Shown: piece after piece, positions 33,885 to 45,000 of the stretch | Position numbering within the stretch: the stretch's first letter is position 1 | Layout: each line of letters starts with the position of its first letter | DNA from: Uranotaenia lowii | Taxonomy: Eukaryota > Arthropoda > Insecta > Diptera > Culicidae | Direction of reading: 5' to 3' | Assembly: GCF_029784155.1 (NCBI RefSeq) | Contig: NC_073691.1 | Coordinates: forward strand, 124,372,714 to 124,436,713 | Length of the DNA stretch: 64,000 nucleotides | Translations under genes and position numbers: made by a program | The notes under the pieces: model-generated | Databases searched by the model: none | Told to the model about the DNA's origin: nothing | What the model saw: the letters and a program-made list of their open reading frames with translations, nothing else

Positions 33885-35272
33885 GTCGACGTTATTATAT
33901 ACAAACAATTTAGTTGTTCCCATTTTCGTTCCATTGATGGTTTATGAGATCCACCTGCAATCGCTCGGATTTTCCTTGTCGATAAGGCTGCTCCAACGGT
34001 AAAACATTTGTTCGATATGGCTCGAGCCACTTGCCAAACCTGGTGTAGCTTCAGGCAGGTTTGCTTGGGATTGCTCAACGAATACGTTGTGCTCTTCAAT
34101 TATGTCTGAGGTTTCCGTCTCCATGTGCTTTATACGCATGTTGTGCATAATAATGCAGGTTTAGATGATTTGGGACATCATCCTCCTGTCCCATAATCTG
34201 CACGGTACCTGAAGGATCTGCCAGACACCTGGCAGAAGCCCAAACACCTCTCTACGTCTTCCTGAATTCTTCTTGGTGCTTGGCGAACAGAACCTGCTTA
34301 GTGGTTTTGGGCGCTTTCACAGTTTTAATGCAAAAAGGATAATCGGGATATATCCCGTCATCCAATAGATATCCTGTTTCATACACGTAATCTCCTACAG
34401 TGAAAGGGGGCCCCAGAAAATTTTCCTGAAAATTAAAAAAAAAATAGATTTATTTCAATATATACAAACATCACAAAAATATATAATCTTCCACTTAGAA
34501 ACGAAAGAATTAACCATCACTATTTTGACGATCAACGGAGATTGATTTGGGGCGATGGTGTCATTATTGGTCCCGGAACACCTGAGAAAGCTATGCCAAA
34601 TATAGCAGGTTTTACTCGTCACAATCTCCAGGACGATCGTTGCTTTTTGACCCTTGCCTTGGAACTGTTCTTTCCACGCTGAAGGGCAGTTTTTCCAGCG
34701 CAAGTGAATGCAATCGATACTGCCCAGCATGCCTAGAAAACCTCGTTGGCTGTTTTCGGCTCTCAGCTTTTGAATTTCGAAAGGATTAGGAGACCGTAAA
34801 TACTCTTTAGAGTTCAGCTCCAAAACGCTTTGGCAAAATCTGCGGAGAAATTCCTGGCTGGTCCATAGAGTCAGCCGAGACACCATAAGCCAGCATGCGC
34901 AATGCAACGGTGCACATATCTATTGTAGACAAACCAAGTTTTCCGGCGGCGTCGGATCTTTCCTGCAAGTATTGGGATTTCGCGGCAAGCTCACTCGATA
35001 TGCGCAAATACCTACATCCCACGCAACATGAGATAACGACGAAAACATGTTTTTGTTTCAAATGTGGGGTACAACGCGAAGCAGTCTTTGAAAAATCGTT
35101 GATTCGCTTCCAGAACATTCCTTTGAATATTTGGTTTTCGACCAGCATGCGATCCTCGGGACTTTAGTGGGACCAACTGCACCTGGACAAATACTTCCTC
35201 CTCTTCGTCTTCGATGTTTAGAGCGGTGAACAGCTGGGCTTGCTCGAATAAGGATTCAAGGGAATCTATCAT
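33885..35272 (-). pseudogene. PIF/Harbinger transposase pseudogene
   Basis: The minus strand encodes, in several broken frames, a HARBI1/ALP1-like DDE transposase. Order: N-terminal part 35272-35012 (NIQRNVLEANQRFFKDCFALYP), middle 35148-34807 (ELAAKSQYLQERSDAAGKLGLS, TVALRMLAYGVSADSMD), catalytic core 34907-34530 (GFLGMLGSIDCIHLRWKNCP, QGKGQKATIVLEIV, WHSFLRCSGTNNDTI). Further segments at 34440-34300 (VGDYVYETGYLLDDGIYPDY) and 34140-33885 contain stops. The first catalytic Asp (SIDC) is visible. At least four frame breaks make it non-functional. Confidence 0.8.
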
Positions 35273-35293
35273 ACCTTGTTAAAATAAAACTAA

Positions 35294-35700
35294 CCTAGGG
35301 TTACCAGATCCCGCAGGACCAAAAAGAGTTCATTGAAATCATTATCCCAAAAAGTCATATAACTTCGCTTTTCTGAGCTCCCGGCCATCATGTCGAGACA
35401 AGATCCATTTTATTATCGAGGTTTGCTCCCGGATGGTATGCAAAACAGAAGGAAAAAGAATGTTCACATTTCGTGTTATCTGAGGAGGCCCCATAAGCGG
35501 GGTTCTACTGTGATTGGAAACCGAGATATTTCCATTCATTCAAATTCTGTCAATTTGTTGAGGTTATACAAAATTGTATTATTCGAAGAGATATCAGTAT
35601 TTAGATGTTTTGCTGCCAAACCACAAAAAAAAAAACATAAAACAATCCTTTTAAAAAATACCTCACGGTGTGTTTCGTAGAAGAACTTAAAGAAAAAAAA
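35294..35700. repeat. GGTTACC/GAGTAC-family element, copy 4 (partial), carrying the empty site
   Basis: It starts AGGGTTACCAGATCCCGC at 35295 and follows copy 2 closely, including across 35598-35599, where copy 2 has the TA-flanked insert. I find no right terminus, so it is probably truncated. Confidence 0.65.
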
Positions 35701-36311
35701 TACAGTAACGCTAATTTTTGCATGAGCAGAAAGTAGAGCTTTTCCCGGTTCATTTCCACCAAAAATTAAAATATTTGGTCGGTGACCCCCCATACAATTT
35801 CTTTTTTGAAAATTTTCTATTGAAAATTTTTAAATAATATACATATATTTTAAGTGTTTTTAATTTCAGAGGTGCTAATTCTCTTAGTTCTTACTTTCAA
35901 TATTTTTATTTGAACTGGTAGCTCCACAATCATATCAGAAACTTTGAAAAAATTTTAAAATTATTTCAAACTTGTAACAGAGCTTGTAAAACGAAGGAAA
36001 TTGAAAAAAATATCTTCTAATCCTAAAATTTCAAAATCAGCTGGCAAATTCTGTCAGCAGTCTGAGAGGGTTAACTTATCCGAAATTATTGGAATGATCA
36101 AGAATAATCCATTTGAATTCCATATCTTTAAATATTCTGATTTTAAAAACACTGGAGGGTATTTTATTTAAAAAGCTTCAACGATTAAGAAAATCACTTA
36201 ATACTAGGATCCGCTATAAATTTTTCGTAATGACGCTTAACGTGATGCGATCTGGAATAGAAACGTGTGTCTTAATTTAAGTTTAAGTTTAAGTTTATTA
36301 TTCGAAGTTAG

Positions 36312-36584
36312 TGTAGTGAATAAAGGATTGATATAATAGCTACGAACAAAAATGAGTATGAATTACCATTTGATACGAACATATTTTACAAAAATGAGTA
36401 AAACTTATGTATCGTGTAAACCTGATAAAGCGAGACAAACTGAATGAAGGCAAAAGATGAACGAAAGAGATTGCCGAATGAGCTTCAGTCTTTTAACGAA
36501 TCTTGAGGTTAACAGTCGCGTATAAAAAGTGAAAAAAAAATGAAAAATTAAGGAAGGTCCGAAAATAAACGTACAAGTACGACA
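36312..36584 (+). repeat. 5' LTR of the non-autonomous element
   Basis: 273 bp, bounded by TG...CA. TATAAAA at 36521-36527 and AATAAA at 36564-36569 suggest a short transcribed R region at its end. Confidence 0.88.
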
Positions 36585-36689
36585 ATGGCGTAGTTGGCAG
36601 TGATTTTTAGCGGGTAAGAACAACAATAATTTTATCTTGTTCATGTTACATGTGGAAAATGATCCACAAAAAAACCGAAGCTGGAAGTG

Positions 36690-37500
36690 ACTTGATGAAA
36701 GACTCAGTCAAGATTTTACTGAATATCCGATGAAAGACTCGGAAGAAAATACTGAAAAGTTCTCCCGATGAAAGACTCGGTTTCTTAGAAGCAATATTGA
36801 TAATTTGCTAAGCTAAAATACTACGATGAAAGACTCGTACAGCAAATGACTTGATGAAAGACTCAGTCAAGATTTTACTGAATATCCGATGAAAGACTCG
36901 GAAGAAAATACTGAAAAGCTCTCCCGATGAAAGACTCGGTTTGGTAGAAGCAATATTGATAATTTGCTGAGCTAAAATACTACGATGAAAGACTCGTACA
37001 GCAAATAATGCACAGTGAACCTGATGAAAGACTCGGGTGGAATGCTACTGTAAACTATATTCGATGAAGGATCGAAATATGGAATTGCTGGTTACGTTAG
37101 ATTGTTCCTTTTGATTGATAAGCCGATGAAAGATTCGAAAACAGAACAATTCGATGAAAGACTCAAAAAAAAACTAAATGGAGTTCGAAAGCAGAACAAT
37201 TCGGTGAAAGACTCCCAAAAAAAAACTAAATTAAATATTCAATGAATGAATGGGAAAGATAAGCAAAATTTGATACTCGATGAAAGACTCGAGTTTAACA
37301 AACATTTAGAAGAAAATAGTAGATAAAACAATGATTTATCCAATGAAAGACTGGTACATTGATTTTCTTCGTCCCTCCGATGAAAGACTCGGATCATTTT
37401 AAAAATATTCCGATGAAAGACTCGGATTATTTTACTCTCCCGATGAAAGACTCGAAACTCGGATCATCCGAAAACAGATATGATGAAACTCGATGCGATT
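36690..37500 (+). repeat. Array of ~19 short hairpins with core GATGAAAGACTC
   Basis: Units are 16-22 nt with a constant loop TGAAAGAC and variable but matching arms: TCCGA/TCGGA, TACGA/TCGTA, ACTCGA/TCGAGT, ACCTGA/TCGGGT (one G-U pair), CCA/TGG. They are separated by 20-80 nt of AT-rich sequence. The first eight units form two copies of a ~155-bp block (about 36690-36840 and 36848-37000). The compensating arm changes suggest that folding is maintained or that units formed as hairpins. It lies directly after the primer site of the non-autonomous LTR element. Confidence 0.85.
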
Positions 37501-37968
37501 CTCGGCCAAGTTGAAAAATTCCGAAGAACCGCTTGAATGTAATACAAATTGATATGAAGTAATCCCTTGTTTTGAGAAGACATAGTCATTATTAGTTGCA
37601 GATCCGATGATCAGCAGAATAATGATGATGATCAGCAGAATAATGATGATAATAAATGAAAAACATTATACAAATTTTACATAATACACCAATATGGAAT
37701 AGATTATTTGAGACGAGAATTTAAAGAAAACAGGGATAAAAAAAGGTTCCCAGGAAAGCAAAGATAGAATGATGAAATTCAAAGAGCGAAGAAAGAATCG
37801 AGAAAGGCGGAAAATAGAGAGAAGATATTGTAAAAATGAAAGAGGTAAAAGGCTCCACCGATTTAAAGCATTATTTGATATGATGAAAGTAAACAAGGTA
37901 CTCGGGCAGGCAAGATATTTCAATAAAACACTTTGGTAATTAATTAATGAAAGTCTCCAGATGGCTAA

Positions 37969-39013
37969 CCCAAGCAACCAAAAGTCGCGTTTTTACTTAA
38001 CTCCGAACTCCGAAGTTCACATTTGGCTGAAAAAACGTATTACGGGAACTTCAGGTGACTCTTGTCGCCTAAAAGTTACTCAGGAACTTACATCGCCCTT
38101 TGAAAGGTTAATACTACCGATAACGGAACTTCTAAGCGCATTTAATGGAACTTCTTTCAAGAAGGTCGATAACGTTCGCGTAACATTCCAAAACGCACCA
38201 TTAAGATACTTGAAGGTGTTTTAAAGAACCTATATGGGAATTCTAAGCGACATGTCAAAAATGTTTTTCAAGAAGGTCGATAACGTTCGCGTAACATTCT
38301 AAAGCGCACCATTAAGGTACTTGAAGGTGTTTTAAAGAACCTATATGGGAATTCTAAGCGACATGTCAAAAATGTCTGTCAATTCCTTGTCATGGTATTT
38401 GTTTTGTTTATATCTGTACTGATATATACAAATGGAATTCAAGATTTTTTCGAATTTTTCTTATAAATGTTAAATAAGATATTCGAATAAATTCTTGATG
38501 ATGCGAATTTTTGTTATGATTCATATTGTGTACTGAAAGTCCTTTGAACGAAATAAGGTTCCTCCAATTGACCAACCCACTCAATCATCTCAAATGACAT
38601 TAAGTTTAAATACTAATCATTACAGTGGCAATTAGCTATTGCTGGATTGGTCGAGAGGCTGGTGAGTTTCATTGCAACCTAGAGAGCAGCGGTTCAATTC
38701 TCTAGGCGTGTAAGCAGCTTTTGTAATCAAAACAATATAATTTAAATCAATGAGATAGACCATGATAGACCGGCAACCTAGCAATCTGACATGTGGTTGT
38801 CAGAGCAATCTGTCAATCGGATTTTTTTTTCGGCGCGTAGAAGTTTCTTGACATTCTCTTAGAAGCTGAACAGCGTTCTCTACAGCCACCTAAACGAACT
38901 TGAAAGTAGCTTTAAGAACTTAAATTTTGGGCTGATTAGCATTCTCTTCAGACACAAACGAGAGCTGATTAAGCTTCTATGGAACCTTTTTAAGGGAATT
39001 CTGGTTGCTTGGG
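37969..39013. mobile_element. TAA-flanked TIR element with a tRNA-like core
   Basis: The ends CCCAAGCAACCAAAA and ...CTGGTTGCTTGGG are inverted repeats, flanked by TAA at 37966-37968 and 39014-39016, as in PIF/Harbinger insertions. Inside are a ~115-bp tandem duplication (about 38158-38271 and 38272-38385, shared GAAGGTCGATAACGTTCGCG) and a tRNA-like segment near 38645-38720. No transposase is present. Confidence 0.75.
38645..38720 (+). tRNA. tRNA-derived sequence (class II-like), not a functional gene
   Basis: Has an A-box-like TGGTCGAGAGG and a B-box-like GGTTCAATTCTC about 45 nt apart, with the T-stem arms AGAG and CTCT. The acceptor stem cannot be closed convincingly. It may be the head of a tRNA-derived SINE captured in the TIR element. 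Confidence 0.4.
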
Positions 39014-39775
39014 TAAGTGTACGTTCCACCAAAAAAAGAAATTTTAAATTGATTCAAAGATAACATTATTTGAATAGAAATAAGATCCTGTTATAAAGAG
39101 AATGAGAAAGAAAGAACACGGGACACGGAAAAGAAAAATGAAGAAAGAATTCATGAAGAGAAGAGCTATCGAGGAAAGTTAATCTACCCAGCAAGCCACC
39201 CAAATAAAATAATTTAAATTTAAAAAAGAGAAGGGCCATTGATAAAAAATAGGATTAGGAATGGTTAAAGCAGATCAAGAATAATCAAGCATAAAGCATC
39301 AAATAATACAAAGTTAAATTATAAAAAAGAGAAAATAAATTGGGAAAAAAGAAGGAAAACCAAACATATATTCTAAAATAAAAACAAATTAGAAAAATGA
39401 GAACATTGGATAAAAATTAGATCCAATAAAAGAAGATAGAATAGAAAGAATAAGAAGAAGACAGTGGAGAGAAAATGTTACAGAAAGTGGTGAAAAAACG
39501 AAGAAATAAGAGCATAGCGAGAAAAAAAACTAAGGAATATTAGAAAATGAAACAAAGAAGGTAATGAGAATTCTGGAGAAATGAGATAGTATGAAAAGAA
39601 AGAGGAGCAAACGGAACAAGAAATCTAATATAAGAAAACAAAAATGAACAAAAAGAAAATAGGGAAGAAAATAGAAAAAAAGATGTCAGAGAAGAGAGAA
39701 CAAAATGAAACCTTTAAAAAAAATCGGCCTTTATTCCATCGACACGGTCTCTTGTAGAGTAGAGGCAGGTGGTAA

Positions 39776-40048
39776 TGTAGTGAATAAAGGATTGATATAA
39801 TAGCTACGAACAAAAATGAGTATGAATTACCATTTGATACGAACATATTTTACAAAAATGAGTAAAACTTATGTATCGTGTAAACCTGATAAAGCGAGAC
39901 AAACTGAATGAAGGCAAAAGATGAACGAAAGAGATTGCCGAATGAGCTTCAGTCTTTTAACGAATCTTGAGGTTAACAGTCGCGTATAAAAAGTGAAAAA
40001 AAAATGAAAAATTAAGGAAGGTCCGAAAATAAACGTACAAGTACGACA
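39776..40048 (+). repeat. 3' LTR of the non-autonomous element
   Basis: Same 273-bp sequence as 36312-36584, ending GACA. The GTTAG duplication follows directly. Confidence 0.88.
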
Positions 40049-40209
40049 GTTAGCTTTAAATAAATGAAGAAAATCAATATTCAAACACAAACGATCCGTT
40101 AAAAACAATTTTCGATGAGAAATCAGTTTTTATACTTCTCCTGTCTTAAAATCCCATGCGCGCTTCAGACTCAATACAAGTCACTACAGACACATTCCAC
40201 CGTGACGTG

Positions 40210-42001
40210 TGTAAGGCGAGACCTATCCTTGGAAGACTGTGCAGGTTTTGCTAACGGCTTAATGCGCCACTCCCTGAGGAGACCGTTAGCCTGGTTATGG
40301 TTTGCCCGGCCAATGAGACCCACCAAAGGGCGAGTTTTTCCTTCTTCTGCTATACTTCTCCTGAAACGACCGTTCCCCAAAAAGTTAGAAAGTACTCCGC
40401 CAAAGGCGTCAAGTGCTTCAAAAAAATCCAAAATATTAGAAAAATTTAATTGATCAACCAAAATAGATCAGGTCGGCAAAAAGATCTGACATCGCCGCTT
40501 AGCATCAGCAGTTGAGCGTCTGCCGACCACCAATCTTAGTCGCTTTTCAAGCCAGATGTGAGTTGGAAACAACTGGAGTCCAACGCTCTCCTTAAAAAAA
40601 AACCGCTGCAAAACGTGAAATGCCTTAAACAGGAAAGTTCTCAAAAAAAGATAAGGCTTCGATTTTAGGGCATTCCACCGTTTATTAAAAAAAAATCTTC
40701 CAAACAAAATGATCTTCTCGACAAAAAAACTTTATTCCATTTCGAGACTCGAACTCATGTTCTCTGGGAAGTTGGAGATTTTTAGGTTGTCACTCTAACC
40801 GCTCGACCACATTAGCTGGTGGTGCTGCGGGCTGCTAGCAATCGTTCGGGTTTGGTGAAGGGGTAAAAGTGTAGTGGTCGTGCATATCCCTTACGGCATT
40901 AGTTTCACAATAGGGTCAACGACCCGAAAATCTGGACACAATTCAGTACCCACCCAAATTTATGCGCATAAATATTTAAAGGGAAGGGTACTTACGGCAG
41001 TTGAACGTGTTGTTGATGCAGGCTGTTTCGGTGTTGTTTTCTACCGGCTCATCGGGAAATCAGGCTGCGATTCGGAGATGTTTTGGGCGAACATGTGATG
41101 TTTTTGTTGCTTCCGCTCTAGCGGAACCTAGTGGTGCTGTCGCTCGATGACGAACCCAGATGTTGTTGTGCTGGCCTTCTTCATCGAGTGCGCGACGATG
41201 GTGGGAAACTAATTTTTACGGGCGTTTCCGTTTAATTTCGAATCCCGTGGTTGTTGTAGGGGATTCCGAAATTGTGTTGGGGGGGTTTCCGGACTATGTT
41301 GACGGAGTCCGGATTTCCGGCGGGTTTTGCTCCGGAATAGGTTGGTCCGCGTGGCGTATGGTGTTGTTTCGTGAGCCAGGGGAAGTGTTGTTGGTGCGTA
41401 CGTCGGGTGCTTGTCGCCTCCTTCTCGCAGGTAAACCTTTTTCGCAAATCGGTTGTTGCGAATGGTTTGCGACGGTTTATTTTCACAGCCTGTCGTACGA
41501 CCCTAAAATCTAGGCCAGAACCAGTTAGTGATCCCTTTCCCATGAAAAACACCTCACGTTTTACCTTCTACTAATCGAAACTCTAGCCACACACCTGACT
41601 CAATCCACGATTTCAGACCAAATGATCGAACTGCTCCAGGTCTTCAGAAAATTGCAGCCGTCTATTCATTCTTTAACCGGAACTGCGTAAAGCGAATACT
41701 TTACGAAGTTCCCCGAAATATTTTCTTAACCAACTCTTATTTTTCTGATAGTTTGGCTTTCTCCCGAAACTCTCTCTTCCCTTTTAACAATTCAAGTCCC
41801 GATCGTTCAAGAGAAAGCTCGCTGCGAAGTAGAGAAAACTTGCGCTCTGATGTTTTCATCGGCGATGCAATTCCACCCAGGTGGGAGGTTGTTTGTCAGA
41901 TAGTGGCAATTAAGGCGTTATAAACCTGCACTCTAAATATTTGGTGTTTTGCTCGAGTGAAATGTTGGGTAGCTAATTCTAAATAACTGTAGCTTGCTAC
42001 A
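40210..42001 (-). repeat. 3' LTR of the 14.7-kb retrotransposon
   Basis: Same length as its partner at 53145-54936, with no difference noticed. It includes a tRNA-like stretch at 40736-40817. Confidence 0.93.
40736..40817 (-). tRNA. tRNA-Ser/Leu-like segment inside the LTR (3' copy)
   Basis: On the minus strand: A-box TGGTCGAGCGGTTAGAGTG, then a long variable region, then B-box-like AGTTCGAGTCT with T-stem GAG/CTC. The layout matches a class II tRNA. The acceptor ends do not pair well, so it is likely a captured pseudo-tRNA. The partner is at 53671-53752. Confidence 0.5.
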
Positions 42002-45000
42002 TAATTCCATACTAATTTTTCGAAAATTTGATTGGTTATTGAATGGAAATTCATATCCAATTCATACCCAATCAAATTTTCGAAGGGTAAATTATCTTAA
42101 TTTCAATGAACTGATTGACTTTCGGGGTCATATGGATTCAGCGTTAACTTAATAACTCCTCGCTATTTACAGGAGCTCCTTATCGGGCCTGTCACTGACC
42201 ATCAACGTTTTGCAACTCCGGTCTCCAGCAAAAGCAATAAAATCCATTGAAATTTCAGATAAATCACTCAAACATAAAAATTATAATCCTACAAATTTGA
42301 TTTTATATCTACAAACAAAAAATCTAAGAAAAAATTCGATTTGACTTCTAACTAGGAATGTTTAACTTTTAAATATTTACAAAAAAGGAGTATTTACACT
42401 GTAATTAATATTTGATCAACCTTAAACAACTGTGTTGGAAAATTTATTAAATGAGAAAACCAAAAAATATATATATACAATAAAAATTTATGGAAAAGAT
42501 TTAAACAAAAAAAAAAAACTATGCAAAAATAATGTAAAATAAAAAAAAATATAAGAAAAACTAGGGTATTAAAATAATATTTAAAAAAAACTAATGGTAA
42601 ACGTAAAAATAATAGAAAAGAACTAAAAAGAATTAAAATAAAAAAAAAGTTAATGAAAAACAGTAATGAAGAAGAAAAAAAAATATGTAAAATGCAAAAA
42701 ACCAAACTAAAACTAAATTTAACCGGTATATACAATTTTTCGATTCTACTATTGGCTTCTGTACAATTAAGTTTTATCAACATTACAAAATACCCGCGAG
42801 CTTATAGAGTTAAAATGAGCAACCATATTCATCCATCAATCATTCATCCCCTATCGTACCATTCAATAAAACCTCCTACTCAATATAAACACTATCTTTT
42901 CAATCATAAATCTCCAAAACTTCATCCTGATCAGTTACATCTCATCGTTGAGACCTTTCCTAACATGATCGTAAAGCTTACTAGTGACCGCAATATGTCT
43001 CACTCCAGAGACGAAATCCGGAAAAAAAACGAGACGACATTGACGACACTATTAATTTTCATTTTTCCGTTACCGAAAACCATCCTATTTGAACAGGAAA
43101 TAACGTTTTCGAATTAAAAAAAAAAACTTCTAAAGGTGTCCATAATTGGTCCCTGCCCAATTGTACATCGTTCACCCTATTACACATAAACGCATTCATT
43201 CAATCTCTTCCAAGCGGTACCGTTCACTCAGTCACTCATTCACTCACAAATCTCTCGATGGTGCTCCGTAATGTAAACAAATTAACTGTCAGTGTTCCGT
43301 GGTTTGTTAGTGCGAAACGGTGGAGGTGATTTTTTCCCTGGAAAATTTTTTGAAAACCGGCGGATTTTTGGGCCAAATCGAAAGGAAAATAGATTGAATA
43401 GCATGTAGCGTTATAATTAAGTATTTGTGGTTATTAAATTTCGAGAGTGTAGTAATTGTATTTATTCGAGCCAAAATTAACTGTTTAGAATTAAGAGTGT
43501 ATATTGTCAAGCGTACACGTGCAACGAAACATAAACAATGATGAACGTAAACAACAATCAACGATTAAACACGACACCAGCAGAAGAAATTATTTGTTAA
43601 GTCCGATTCGCCATTGAAATCTACGATTCGCTCGCGTCCCAGAGCCACTGTTGACAAGGAAGCAAGTGTTTATGGAAGGCTTTAAGGTGAGAACATTTGA
43701 TTAACCTTACTGTTTCGGAAACAAGCAGACATCTCTATATAAACCTTCAGGCATCTGGAGACGAGCCCAGCGGAAACGCAGACGGAGGACAGTACCGAGC
43801 TCGAAGGAAATAACCGGAAAAAGAAAACAAAAATAAACAGCTGTAAAGGGTGAGTGAAACAAACTAAAAATCCCCTTCCGGAAATGGTGTTTGAAAAGTC
43901 TCGGTTTTACAGAACAAGCCTTGTATCCATTTAACCGACGGTGGAAGTTAGAAGTTGGATAACGAAAACGACCCCAAGTGGGTGAGTAGCAAAAACATTG
44001 TGCCGAAGAATGGAAATGCTAAGCCATGATCGTTGTTTAATAGGTCGTTGTTGCAGAGCCGAGTGTCGTTGTTCGGGAGCTCAACGCACTATTGAGCCCA
44101 GCTCATTCTTTTGGCCATGCCGGAAGCAGACAGCGGAGGTGCTCCGGGCAGTGGTGCGAGCCCGTGGAGCAGTGCAACCAGGCAGGGTTGCCAGAAAATC
44201 CGAGATATTAAGCTGTGATACACCTGTGCCGTCCGAGCTGTGATATGATTGTTGTTATTGTTTGGATGTTATGGTAGGAAACGGGCCCGTGAGTAGAAAT
44301 TATGTTAAACTAGCCTAGGTTTTTAATGTGTCGTATAAGTAAAAATGTAAATTGCTACAAGTTTTGGGTTTTGAGTGTTTGTGTTTTGGGTTATAGTTAG
44401 CCGTGCAGCACACACTGAAAGTCAGTGGTGCTCAACTTGTTTCAAGCAGGTAAGTGGTTTTTCCTTTACTAAACATGCTAATTTAACGTATTTAACTTTG
44501 CGCGTCGATACAAGAAAACGATGAAAATTGAATCGGAAAGAAATATTTAAAATGGCTTCTTTCTTTTTGTTTTCTATTTTTAGATCCGATATTTTTAGTT
44601 CCTGCTTTGGATGGATGTTCTGCGTTATCGACGTGGGATGTTTTGCGGAAGACCCTCTTCCAAGGATGGGAAGAGATGTTCCCGCCACCGATTTCAAACC
44701 CTCGAGTGCACAGCACCGAGTGAAACGGACGACCCTCAACGGAATGAGATGTTCCCGTTCTGGAATGTTTCTTGTGGAAATGCGGACGACCCTCTCCCTA
44801 GCTGGGATTGAGATGACCCCGCTTAGGATTTATACTAGCTGCGCCAGAAAAAAACATAAGGATATCCCTCTGCTGACTGCGAGTTGTAGGACAACCTTGG
44901 ATGCCCCGGAGTAATTTTGCCAACAAAAAAAAACCGTGAGTATTTTTAGATTTCCTAACTCAACCTACACTAACACAAAAAAAAACTGAACTTAAAAAGA

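Larger units (their letters stand above)
36312..40048 (+). mobile_element. Non-autonomous LTR retrotransposon with a hairpin array
   Basis: Two 273-bp LTRs (36312-36584 and 39776-40048), nearly identical and bounded by TGTAG...GACA, are flanked by a 5-bp duplication GTTAG (36307-36311, 40049-40053). A primer-site-like TGGCGTAGTTGGCAG lies just after the left LTR, and a purine-rich tract lies at 39757-39775. The LTR has TATAAAA at 36521-36527 and AATAAA at 36564-36569, consistent with + strand transcription. The 3.2-kb interior encodes no gag or pol. It holds the GATGAAAGAC hairpin array and a nested TIR element. Proteins must come from another element. Confidence 0.88.

Noticed and set aside
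36690..37500. CRISPR-like array (repeats separated by unique spacers)
   Set aside because: Eukaryotic LTR-element context, irregular spacing, AT-rich spacers, variable repeat arms and no cas genes.
36690..37500. Hammerhead ribozyme or C/D snoRNA arrays
   Set aside because: The GATGA and GAAA letters resemble parts of those motifs, but the required order and second box are missing.
41160..41513. 117-codon frame in the LTR, repeated at 54095-54448
   Set aside because: Lies inside both LTRs with no recognisable domain; duplicates only because the LTRs are identical.
42653..43117. 154-codon + strand frame in the retrotransposon 3' region as an env gene
   Set aside because: Wrong strand for the element, starts in poly-A-rich sequence, no signal peptide, fusion or cleavage motif.
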